A stretch of DNA of 8,508 bases from NCBI GenBank assembly GCA_964575225.1, contig CAZNQW010000171.1, forward strand, positions 1 to 8,508. Direction: 5' to 3'. This DNA comes from CAZNQW01 sp964575225 (GTDB lineage: Bacteria; Chloroflexota; Anaerolineae; JAAYZQ01). The notes below the pieces were generated by a model. That model made no database searches. It saw only the letters and a program-made list of their open reading frames with translations, and was not told where the DNA came from. Both the position numbers and the translations under genes were made by a program. Every line of letters begins with the position of its first letter. Position 1 is the stretch's first letter. Below are positions 1 to 7,074 of the stretch, one piece after another.

Positions 1-46
1 AGATAATGAGCGGTGACTGGAGTTCAGACGTGTGCTCTTCCGATCT
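1..46 (+). other. Illumina sequencing adapter left at the contig end (artefact)
   Basis: Positions 13-46 match the TruSeq Read 2 adapter (begins GTGACTGGAGTTCAGACG, ends CTCTTCCGATCT). Positions 5-12 (AATGAGCG) are the reverse complement of CGCTCATT, the TruSeq HT D703 i7 index as I remember it, and positions 1-4 (AGAT) match the last four bases of the P7 flow-cell sequence. The order tail, index, adapter is exactly that of an untrimmed library molecule. This is contamination at a contig edge, not host DNA. The nusA reading frame happens to stay open through it, so any protein called to base 1 carries about 15 artificial C-terminal residues. Confidence 0.97.
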
Positions 47-1666
<1,620 letters not shown>

Positions 1667-1765
1667 TTCAACCCGCCTTGTTTTCTTTCCCCCACTTGGC
1701 AAAACAGCGTCCCGGGGCTGCCGGGACGAAGATGAGATCCTTGGGGTCGGAACCCCTATAGCAAG

Positions 1766-1788
1766 AAAAGTGGGGGTTGCCCACTTTT
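1766..1788 (-). terminator. Promoter-proximal hairpin with U-rich 3' arm in the nusA leader (candidate attenuator)
   Basis: A perfect 9-bp stem (AAAAGTGGG with CCCACTTTT) closes a 5-nt loop. In the minus-strand RNA the 3' arm runs into UUUUCUU, which resembles an intrinsic terminator, and it sits only about 20-45 nt after the predicted nusA start site. Two more hairpins follow in the same leader: forward 1743-1756 (GGGGT/ACCCC) and 1709-1727 (GTCCCGG/CCGGGAC). The U tract is short, so termination may be partial, as expected for a regulatory site. It could also act in RNA stability. Confidence 0.5.
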
Positions 1789-1816
1789 CCGCCATCCAGC
1801 CTCTATAACCAGCAGC

Positions 1817-1845
1817 ATTATAGCACATCCGCGATCGCAATGCAA
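1817..1845 (-). promoter_or_regulatory. Extended -10 sigma70-type promoter for nusA
   Basis: On the minus strand the sequence reads TGC-TATAAT, a perfect -10 (forward 1817-1822) with the TGn extended -10 element. TTGCAT (forward 1840-1845) lies 17 nt upstream as a partial -35. Transcription should start near 1810, leaving a leader of about 144 nt before the nusA ATG. No competing promoter of this quality was seen closer to the gene. This is a sequence match only. Confidence 0.75.
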
Positions 1846-1902
1846 ATCTCTCTCGCCTCATTGCAGCGACTGTCGTTCCCGTGGATTGCATAGGCGTGTA
1901 CC

Positions 1903-2208
1903 GTAGGGGCGACGCATGCGTCATCTGTTCCAACTAATTGCCTTCAGGCCGCCTCTCGCCCGCATTTGGGCATGCGTAACAGGGTGTGCGGGCGAGAATC
2001 AAAGGGTTCTGGCTCGAACTGCGCAACAGAATTGCATAGAACCTGCTCGATCTCGCCGAGCAGATGCCGCTGATTTTCTCTGGGACGACTGGTCCAGTCT
2101 GTAACTGGGGCACAGCGCAGTTTTGTATGGTCCTTTTACCCCAACTGTGGCCGATTTTGCCTGGTGAGGCGGAATTAGTTGGAATACATGCGCATGCGTC
2201 GCCCCTAC
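1903..2208. mobile_element. MITE-like noncoding element with GTAGGGGC inverted terminal repeats
   Basis: The two ends are inverted repeats. The first 18 bases (GTAGGGGCGACGCATGCG) recur exactly as the reverse complement of the last 18. After a short mismatch, TTCCAACTAATT (left 1927-1938) matches the right end again. Inside is a perfect 11-bp inverted repeat (TCTCGCCCGCA at 1954-1964 with its complement at 1987-1997) and a 7-bp hairpin (CTGCTCG/CGAGCAG, 2043-2063). The 306-bp element has no transposase and no convincing open frame. No clear target-site duplication is visible. It fits a non-autonomous miniature element mobilised in trans, or a structured dispersed repeat. Confidence 0.7.
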
Positions 2209-2250
2209 AAGGCCCGTCGTTCCCGCGAACGCGCTTGCGTACTCGCAGGC

Positions 2251-2405
2251 AGAACCCATTCGCGGCGCCAAGGCCCCCCACTCCAGAGAGGCTCCTGCTC
2301 GCCGCCCCCGAGGACGGGGGTGGCCTTTGCGCGCCCCGAGACGGGGCGCGGAGCAGTGTAGAACGCCCACGCGGCGCCAAGACGCCGCACTCCAGAGGCT
2401 CCTGC
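2251..2405. repeat. Degenerate GC-rich direct repeats (GGCGCCAAG...CACTCCAGAG...GCTCCTGC)
   Basis: Copy 1 (2251-2298) and copy 2 (2360-2405) share AGAAC, then CGCGGCGCCAAG, then CACTCCAGAG and GCTCCTGC, with small differences between them. A shorter third copy (about 2411-2428: CGGCGCCGCACTCCAGAG) follows. Between copies 1 and 2 are two simple palindromes: CCCCC/GGGGG around 2305-2320, and CGCGCCCC/GGGGCGCG at 2330-2350. The cluster is noncoding and looks like accumulated dispersed repeats. Confidence 0.65.
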
Positions 2406-2427
2406 AGTGTCGGCGCCGCACTCCAGA

Positions 2428-2455
2428 GGGCGCGGCATGCCTTGCCGTCGCGCCC
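2428..2455. repeat. GC-rich hairpin overlapping the queG -35 region
   Basis: GGGCGCG at the left and CGCGCCC at the right form a perfect 7-bp outer stem, with GGCA/TGCC able to extend it across a 2-nt bulge. It resembles the palindromic ends of the GTAGGGGC repeats elsewhere in the window. Its 3' half contains the TTGCCG -35 hexamer of the queG promoter. Confidence 0.5.
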
Positions 2456-2470
2456 CTTTTCGAGTACAAT
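2442..2470 (+). promoter_or_regulatory. Sigma70-type promoter for queG
   Basis: TTGCCG (2442-2447) and TACAAT (2465-2470) are separated by exactly 17 nt. The predicted start near 2477 leaves a leader of only about 24 nt before the queG ATG, too short for a preQ1 riboswitch. This is a match to consensus only. Confidence 0.6.
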
Positions 2471-2500
2471 GGGCCTGAATCGGGAAAGGATCGAACCCAC

Positions 2501-3697
2501 ATGAGCACAACCCAGGACAATCGCACCACTCCCAAAGCCCCCATCGACGCAGACTGGCTCGCCGCGCAGATCCGGGCCCAGGGATTCGACCTGGCCCACG
2601 TCGCCTCGCCGCGCCCGGCGGCGACCATCGGCGCCTTCCAGACCTGGCTGCAGGGCGGTCACCACGGCGCCATGGCCTACCTGGCCCGGCCCGATTCGGT
2701 CCACAAACGGGCCGATCCCCGCCACATCCTGCCTACCTGCCGCACCGTCCTGACGGTGGCCATGAACTATTACACCCACCCCCTACCCGAAGAGCTACGC
2801 GACGACCCGGCCCGCGGCCTGATGTCCCGCTATGCCTGGGCCGACAATTATTACCACGTGCTGGCCCCCCGGCTGCGCGCCCTGGCCGAGGTCCTGGAGG
2901 CCCGATTGGGACAGCCTGTGGTGGCCCGCGCCTATGCCGGCGACGGCCCCATCCTGGAGAAGGCCCAGGCTGCCGACGGCGGCCTGGGCTTTGTGGGCAA
3001 GAACACCCTGTTGATCCATCCCGGGTTGGGTTCGTGGCTCTTTTTGGGCGAGCTATTGCTGGATGTCGATCTGCCGCCCGTGACCCTCCCGCCGAATCCA
3101 GGCACCGCCAAGGTCCGCGCCGCGGGCTGCGGCACCTGCACCCGCTGTCTGGACGCCTGCCCCACCGGCGCCCTGACGGCCCCCTATTTTCTGGACGCGC
3201 AACGGTGCATCTCGTATCTGACCATCGAATTGAAAGGGTCGATCCCCCGCGACCTGCGGCCCCTGATCGGCCATCGGGTGTTCGGCTGCGACCTCTGCCA
3301 GGATGTGTGCCCCTGGAACCAGCGATTCGCCCGGCCCACGTCCGACCCGGCTTTCCAGCCCCGCGAGGGCGCCGCCGCCCCCCTCCTGCTGGACCTGATG
3401 GCCCTGGACGACAAGGACTTTCGGCTCCGCTACCGGGGCAACCCCATTTTGCGCGCCAAACGCCACGGATTGCTGCGGAACGTGGCCGTGGCCCTGGGCA
3501 ACTGGGGCGACCCGGCAGCCCTCCCGGCACTGGCTCAGGCCCTGAGCGATCCCCACCCCCTGGTCCGCGAGCACGCGGCCTGGGCCCTGGGCCGCATCGG
3601 TGGAGGCAGGGCGCGGCAGGCGCTGGGGGTGGCTCGGACTGCCGAGACCGACCCCCAGGTACAGGCCGAGATCCACCTGTCGCTGGAAGAGGGATAG
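2501..3697 (+). CDS. queG: Epoxyqueuosine reductase QueG
   Basis: QueG is a cytoplasmic cobalamin- and [4Fe-4S]-dependent enzyme. It reduces epoxyqueuosine to queuosine at position 34 of GUN-anticodon tRNAs, the last step of queuosine synthesis. The 398-residue product is normal size for the longer QueG type. Visible in order: MSRYAWADNYYH (family YARGRDYH region), AGDGPILEKA with the likely catalytic Asp148 (the usual Ser after it is Gly), GFVGKNTLLI, the first ferredoxin motif CGTCTRCLDACP (Cys210, 213, 216, 220), an extra ligand Cys236 in CISYLTIE, the second motif CDLCQDVCPWN (Cys263, 266, 270), and a C-terminal HEAT-like repeat (about 345-390, PLVREHAAWALGRIGG). The ATG at 2501 is chosen because GAAAGGA precedes it by about 10 nt; the frame opens earlier, but that part encodes repeat DNA. 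It has its own promoter and no operon partner here; queA, tgt and queC-F are not in the window. Confidence 0.95.
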   Translation: MSTTQDNRTTPKAPIDADWLAAQIRAQGFDLAHVASPRPAATIGAFQTWLQGGHHGAMAYLARPDSVHKRADPRHILPTCRTVLTVAMNYYTHPLPEELRDDPARGLMSRYAWADNYYHVLAPRLRALAEVLEARLGQPVVARAYAGDGPILEKAQAADGGLGFVGKNTLLIHPGLGSWLFLGELLLDVDLPPVTLPPNPGTAKVRAAGCGTCTRCLDACPTGALTAPYFLDAQRCISYLTIELKGSIPRDLRPLIGHRVFGCDLCQDVCPWNQRFARPTSDPAFQPREGAAAPLLLDLMALDDKDFRLRYRGNPILRAKRHGLLRNVAVALGNWGDPAALPALAQALSDPHPLVREHAAWALGRIGGGRARQALGVARTAETDPQVQAEIHLSLEEG

Positions 3698-3708
3698 GCC
3701 GATGGGCT

Positions 3709-3736
3709 GGCCACGAATGGCACGAATTTCACGAAT
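3709..3736. repeat. CACGAAT short repeat, copy 1
   Basis: GGCCACGAATGGCACGAATT followed by TCACGAAT: three CACGAAT heptamers spaced 9-10 nt apart, starting 12 nt after the queG stop codon. A close copy (18 of the first 20 bases) sits just after the metal-binding lipoprotein gene at 8071. Confidence 0.7.
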
Positions 3737-3759
3737 GGGTTGCTGTGCGGCCGGAACCT

Positions 3760-3829
3760 GTAGGGGCACGGCATCGCCACGATCCAGGGCGAGAGCGGTT
3801 GTACGGGCGGGTTTGAAACCCGCCCCTAC
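3760..3829. repeat. Small GTAGGGGC...GCCCCTAC element with a GGGCGGGTTTG palindrome
   Basis: The 70-bp unit begins GTAGGGGC and ends GCCCCTAC, the same termini as the 306-bp element at 1903-2208. Its right end (3805-3825) is a perfect 21-bp palindrome with half-site GGGCGGGTTT around a central G; the identical 21 bases recur at 6870-6890. Confidence 0.7.
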
Positions 3830-3831
3830 CC

Positions 3832-3878
3832 CGTCACCGCCACCCTGTCGTCACCGCCACCCCGGTCGTCACCCCCGT
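3832..3878 (+). repeat. Short tandem repeat of CGTCACCGCCACCC units
   Basis: CGTCACCGCCACCCTGT (3832-3848) is followed by CGTCACCGCCACCCCGGT (3849-3866) and a truncated third unit CGTCACCCCC that runs into the REP-like start of the composite repeat. Units are 17 and 18 bp. Confidence 0.6.
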
Positions 3879-4122
3879 GAAACCGGGGGTCCATGACTGC
3901 CTGCCCATGCGCGAGGGTACTCGCGTGCGCAGAGGGAGGGCTGGGCCCTGCGGCTGGAGGTCCTCCGCAGGCTGCCCGCGGGGCCCAAACTGCTGCGATG
4001 CGTACCTCTGTACGTCGCACGGGCATTTGTGGGGGTGCCCGCACACCCCACACCCCCACGCCGGGGGTCTGCGGCCCCCGGACCCCCGCAATTCAGGCGT
4101 TGCCCTGTCGCGATCCGGTTGC
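3868..4122 (+). repeat. Composite palindromic repeat, copy A
   Basis: It starts with a REP-like hairpin (ACCCCCG/CGGGGGT, 3871-3890, within GTCACCCCCGTGAAAC). Next come a CGCGAG/CTCGCG hairpin around GGTA (3910-3925), then GCATTTGTGGGGG (4024-4035), then a 54-bp block at 4069-4122 ending GTCGCGATCCGGTTGC. The same modules in the same order occur inverted at 8149-8460, and the 54-bp block is identical there. I see no coding sense. Confidence 0.75.
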
Positions 4123-4227
4123 GTGGGAGGCGACCCGGCCTGGTCGTTCTCCATCGCGCTGGTTTTTCTGCTCGCGGGGGTGACGCCCGTGCGGCGCGAC
4201 AGAGGGACGCTTATGCGAAATCCATCT

Positions 4228-4256
4228 TTGACACAAGGCCGAGTTTATGGTATGGT
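4228..4256 (+). promoter_or_regulatory. Sigma70-type promoter for the acetate kinase fusion gene
   Basis: A perfect TTGACA (4228-4233) lies 17 nt before TATGGT (4251-4256), which is preceded by TGG, an extended -10. The predicted start is near 4263, giving a leader of about 80 nt. It lies just downstream of repeat copy A. The position supports the GTG start at 4344 and argues against the much longer upstream frame being translated. Confidence 0.75.
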
Positions 4257-4281
4257 GAATTTACTCACAAGCCCCACGGTT

Positions 4282-4312
4282 CTGTGAGGCGCAGGGCACA
4301 CCGCCCCCACAG
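4282..4312 (+). promoter_or_regulatory. Leader hairpin upstream of the kinase fusion gene
   Basis: CTGTG pairs with CACAG and GGCG with CGCC across a small internal loop, in the middle of the roughly 80-nt leader. It has no U tract and does not cover the Shine-Dalgarno site. I do not recognise a riboswitch class. Confidence 0.3.
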
Positions 4313-4343
4313 GCAGGATTACAGGTTTGGGAAGGACAGACGA

Positions 4344-6665
4344 GTGGTAACAGCAGAACTATTGAATCGGTTTGGCATTTTCGAGACGGCCCCGGGCGAG
4401 ATTGTGCGCACCATTGTCAAACAGGCGCAAATCGCGCCCTATGCGCCGGGTGAGATCATTGTGCCCATCGGCCAGCCCTTTACCTTTTTTGGGGTCTTTC
4501 TCGAAGGGGAGGCCGGCGCCTACGCGGGTGAGGCCGATGGCGAGCCGCGCTGCATCGAAGACCTGCGCGCCGGCAGCACCATCGGCGAGATGGCCCTCAT
4601 GACGGGGCTGGTGTCGCCCGTGGATATTATCGCCACGAAGCCCTGCCGGGTGTTGTTGATCCCCGAAGAGGTCTTTCAGCGCTGGATCCAGCTCGATCCG
4701 GTGGCTCTGCAGAAATTCTCCAAGCGGATCGCTCTGCGCAGCATGCGCATCGAACAGGACCGCGTAGCCCACAGCGGCACGGCCCTGAGCGACGACATGG
4801 AGAGCGACCCCTACGGCCTGAACCTTCACCCTGAGAGGCCGCAAAAGATCCTGGTCATCAACCTGCGCAGCGGATCGCTCAAGTATCGCTTTTTCGACAC
4901 CGACGACGAAAGCAACAACGTCGAGGGGCATGTGGAATGGATCGGCCGGCCCAATGCCATCCAGACCCACGCCACCACCCGGGGAGAGACGGCCTACGAC
5001 CTGGGCGAGATCGATCACCGGCAAGCCCTCGAGATCGCGATGGAGCGGCTGACCGATCCCAAAGTCGGCGTCATGGGCAGTGCCGCCGAGATCACGGCGG
5101 TGGGACACCGGGTGCTGTACGGTGGCGACAAGTATTCCACAGCGGCTCTGATCGATGATGAGGTGTTGCAGCACATCCATGACCATGCAGGCATGGCCCC
5201 CTGGCACATGCCCCTGCACGCCATGGCCATCGAATGGGTCCGAGAGGTGATGCCCGACGTGCCCCAGGTGGCCGTCTTTGACACCGCTTTCCACCAGACC
5301 ATGCCCGACTATGCCTATCGCTACGCCCTGCCCGAATCGCTCTACACCGAGGACGGCCTGCGCCGGTACGGCTTTCACGGACCCTCTCATCAATACGTCG
5401 GCCTGATGGCCGCCACCTATCTCAAGCAGCGATTCAGCCGCCTGAAAATGATCACCTGCCACCTGGGCGAGGGCGCCTCGGTCTGCGCCATCGACCACGG
5501 CCGCTCCATCGACACCAGCATGGGCATGACGCCCACCGCCGGGCTGCCGATGGTCACCCGCTCGGGCGACATTGACCCCTCGATTGTGACCTACTTGATG
5601 CGCAAGGGTATGTCGGCCGACGAGATCGACCACCTGCTCAACCGCGAAAGCGGCATGAAAGGCATCTCGGGCCTGTCGGGCGACACCCGCGAGATCCCCG
5701 AGGCGGCCAACGCCGGCGATCCCAATGCCATGCTGGCGGCCGAAGTCTTTACCTACAGCGTGCGCAAGTACCTGGGCGCCTACTATGCCGCCCTGGGCGG
5801 GCTGGACGTGCTGGTCTTCACCGGCGGCGTCGGCGAGAACACGCCGGGCCTGCGTTCCATGGCCTGCCAGGACCTGTGGAGCCTGGGCATTCTGCTCGAT
5901 GCGGTCAAGAACCGGGCCGTGTACAAGGCCGACCAGGGAGTCGTCGATCTCTCCCACCCCGATTCCAAGGTCAAGATCTTGGTCGTCCACTCGGACGCCT
6001 CGCGGATGATTGCCCGCGAGACGATCCGCATTCTGGGCTACCAGGACCTGACCCGGCGGCTCCAGGCCAGTCAGATCCCCATCCCCATCGGCGTGTCGGC
6101 CCACCACGTCCACCTGAGCCAGGAGGACGTCGAGCGGCTGTTTGGCGAAGGACACCAACTGACGCCCCGGTCGCCCCTGGCGCAGCCGGGCCAGTTTGCC
6201 TGCGAGGAGCAGGTCAAGCTCATCGGGCCGCGGGGCAGCATCGACCGCGTCCGCGTTTTGGGGCCCGCCCGCGACGAGAGCCAGGTCGAGATCGCCCGCA
6301 CCGAGGGCTATGCCCTGGGCATCAACGCGCCGGTGCGCATGTCGGGCGACCTGGAAGGCACACCCGGCCTAATCCTCGAAGGTCCCGCCGGCCAGATCGA
6401 ACTCAAGGACGGCGTGATCTATGCCTTGCGCCACATGCACATGACGCCCACCGATGCCTACCATCTGGGGCTGCAAAACGGCGACATTGTGCGGGTCCGA
6501 GTCGAAGGCGACCGCGAGCTGATCTTTGGCGACGTGGCCGTGCGCGTGTCGCCCAAGTTCAAGCTCGAGTTCCACCTGGACACCGACGAGGCCAACGCCG
6601 CTCAGGTGAACAACGGCGATATCGCCTACCTGGAGGCCATCCAGCAGCGGGGCAACCGGGGATAG
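4344..6665 (+). CDS. ackA: Trifunctional fusion: cyclic-nucleotide-binding-like domain, acetate kinase, PduL phosphotransacylase
   Basis: A single 773-residue chain should convert acetyl-CoA to acetyl-phosphate (PduL part) and then to acetate plus ATP (kinase part), or the reverse. Domain 1 (about 1-145) is a CNB-fold sensor with a GE dipeptide at 81-82 (STIGEMALMTG). Domain 2 (about 168-560) is acetate kinase: N173 in INLRSGSLK, R256 in GHRVLYGG, H288 in APWHMP, D313 in VFDTAFHQT, H345 in YGFHGPSH, H373 in HLGEGAS, R406 in TRSGDIDP and E498 in GGVGENTPG. Domain 3 (about 578-768) is PduL with its zinc-site motifs: HHVHLS (H588, H590), CEEQV (E621/E622) and RHMHMTP (H697, H699). Oddities are E376 in place of the usual Asn, an altered first signature and no Arg in the CNB cassette. 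The start is the GTG at 4344, with GGGAAGGA ending 7 nt upstream; the earlier ATG at 4029 would add 105 residues of translated repeat. It is monocistronic, between its own promoter and terminator. Substrate could include propionyl or other short acyl groups. Confidence 0.93.
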   Translation: MVTAELLNRFGIFETAPGEIVRTIVKQAQIAPYAPGEIIVPIGQPFTFFGVFLEGEAGAYAGEADGEPRCIEDLRAGSTIGEMALMTGLVSPVDIIATKPCRVLLIPEEVFQRWIQLDPVALQKFSKRIALRSMRIEQDRVAHSGTALSDDMESDPYGLNLHPERPQKILVINLRSGSLKYRFFDTDDESNNVEGHVEWIGRPNAIQTHATTRGETAYDLGEIDHRQALEIAMERLTDPKVGVMGSAAEITAVGHRVLYGGDKYSTAALIDDEVLQHIHDHAGMAPWHMPLHAMAIEWVREVMPDVPQVAVFDTAFHQTMPDYAYRYALPESLYTEDGLRRYGFHGPSHQYVGLMAATYLKQRFSRLKMITCHLGEGASVCAIDHGRSIDTSMGMTPTAGLPMVTRSGDIDPSIVTYLMRKGMSADEIDHLLNRESGMKGISGLSGDTREIPEAANAGDPNAMLAAEVFTYSVRKYLGAYYAALGGLDVLVFTGGVGENTPGLRSMACQDLWSLGILLDAVKNRAVYKADQGVVDLSHPDSKVKILVVHSDASRMIARETIRILGYQDLTRRLQASQIPIPIGVSAHHVHLSQEDVERLFGEGHQLTPRSPLAQPGQFACEEQVKLIGPRGSIDRVRVLGPARDESQVEIARTEGYALGINAPVRMSGDLEGTPGLILEGPAGQIELKDGVIYALRHMHMTPTDAYHLGLQNGDIVRVRVEGDRELIFGDVAVRVSPKFKLEFHLDTDEANAAQVNNGDIAYLEAIQQRGNRG

Positions 6666-6689
6666 GACCCCCGCACGACCGTGACCTTG

Positions 6690-6722
6690 AAAAGCTCGGT
6701 TTCTGGGAGAAACCGAGCTTTT
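6690..6722 (+). terminator. Rho-independent terminator of the kinase fusion gene
   Basis: A perfect 15-bp stem (AAAAGCTCGGTTTCT with its exact complement) encloses a GGG loop and ends in TTTT, 25 nt after the stop codon. The stem is flanked by A and T runs on both sides, so it could stop transcription in either direction. Confidence 0.92.
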
Positions 6723-6780
6723 GACTTTTCCTCCTACCCCGTCACCCCGGGGGGAAGTTGGGGCACCCTGTGCCATTAGG

Positions 6781-6893
6781 GTAGGGGCGGGTGTGGTACG
6801 GGCGGATGTGCGTCGCCATCGACGCGCCCAAACTGCCCACCACCGGCCACTTGTATCTGTGAACCGAACGGGCGGGTTTGAAACCCGCCCGCA
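6781..6893. repeat. GTAGGGGC-family element with the GGGCGGGTTTG palindrome
   Basis: The left end GTAGGGGCGGGT and the reverse complement of the right end GTGCGGGCGGGT match at 10 of 12 positions. The right end contains the 21-bp palindrome (6870-6890) identical to that at 3805-3825. The 113-bp unit has no open frame of note, and is the third member of this family in the window. Confidence 0.65.
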
Positions 6894-6946
6894 CAAAAAC
6901 CATCCGGAGGCCTGGCACCCCCGAGCCGCACCGAAATCCCCGCCAC

Positions 6947-6975
6947 TTGACATTCGTCCCATTCGCCGTTATCCT
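6947..6975 (+). promoter_or_regulatory. Sigma70-type promoter for the metal-binding lipoprotein gene
   Basis: A perfect TTGACA (6947-6952) lies 17 nt before TATCCT (6970-6975, four of six consensus bases). The predicted start near 6982 leaves a leader of about 90 nt. No palindromic operator of the Zur or MntR type overlaps it. Confidence 0.65.
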
Positions 6976-7074
6976 GTCCCCAGTGTCTCGCGCGTACCCC
7001 GGGCCCGTCTTTGCACTGGCACCGTCACTGACCGCCGCAACCAATCGTTGGAATGAAAGAAAAGGATGAGGCTT

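Larger units (their letters stand above)
1667..2500. other. Divergent nusA/queG intergenic region, 834 bp, no credible gene
   Basis: No reading frame here looks like a protein on either strand; the open frames run through inverted repeats and are low-complexity Arg/Pro/Gly/Ser. The region contains, in order, the nusA leader with three hairpins (1709-1788), the nusA promoter (1817-1845), a MITE-like element (1903-2208), a GC-rich degenerate repeat cluster (2251-2455) and the queG promoter (2442-2470). rimP is not hidden here. Confidence 0.8.
3698..4343. other. Intergenic region between queG and the kinase fusion, 646 bp, repeat-rich
   Basis: No gene is supported. From left to right it holds a CACGAAT repeat (3709-3736), a small GTAGGGGC element (3760-3829), short tandem repeats (3832-3878), composite repeat copy A (3868-4122), about 100 bp without recognisable features, and the promoter and leader of the fusion gene (4228-4343). 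A reading frame joins this stretch to the fusion gene but consists of translated repeat. Confidence 0.8.
6666..7074. other. Intergenic region between the kinase fusion and the lipoprotein gene, 409 bp
   Basis: It contains the terminator (6690-6722), a GTAGGGGC-family element (6781-6893), the promoter of the downstream gene (6947-6975) and its leader. No coding potential and no recognisable Zur, MntR or riboswitch signature was seen. Confidence 0.75.

Noticed and set aside
1831..1838. GCGATCGC, the HIP1 octamer of cyanobacteria
   Set aside because: A single occurrence between the nusA -10 and -35; not enough to indicate a cyanobacterial origin or a motif family.
2251..2430. CRISPR array
   Set aside because: Repeats are few, degenerate, unevenly spaced and contain each other's fragments; no uniform spacers and no cas genes.
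2477..2500. preQ1 or other riboswitch upstream of queG
   Set aside because: The predicted leader is about 24 nt, too short, and no pseudoknot-type pattern is present.
1934..2779. 281-residue minus-strand frame
   Set aside because: It runs through the MITE-like element, the repeat cluster and antisense queG, with no conserved motif.
4029..4343. N-terminal extension of 105 residues on the kinase fusion
   Set aside because: The frame is open but encodes the composite repeat; the same GLRPPDPRNSGVALSRSG peptide appears from the other repeat copy. A promoter (4228-4256) and a Shine-Dalgarno site lie after it.
4359..6158. 599-residue open frame on the minus strand
   Set aside because: It is antisense to the kinase fusion, kept open by GC-rich codon use; its Gly/His/Val/Asp-rich sequence has no recognisable domain, and the plus-strand protein is certain.
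6953..7074. Zur or MntR operator before the lipoprotein gene
   Set aside because: I found no AT-rich palindrome of the known types around the promoter or in the leader; control by metal cannot be claimed from the sequence.
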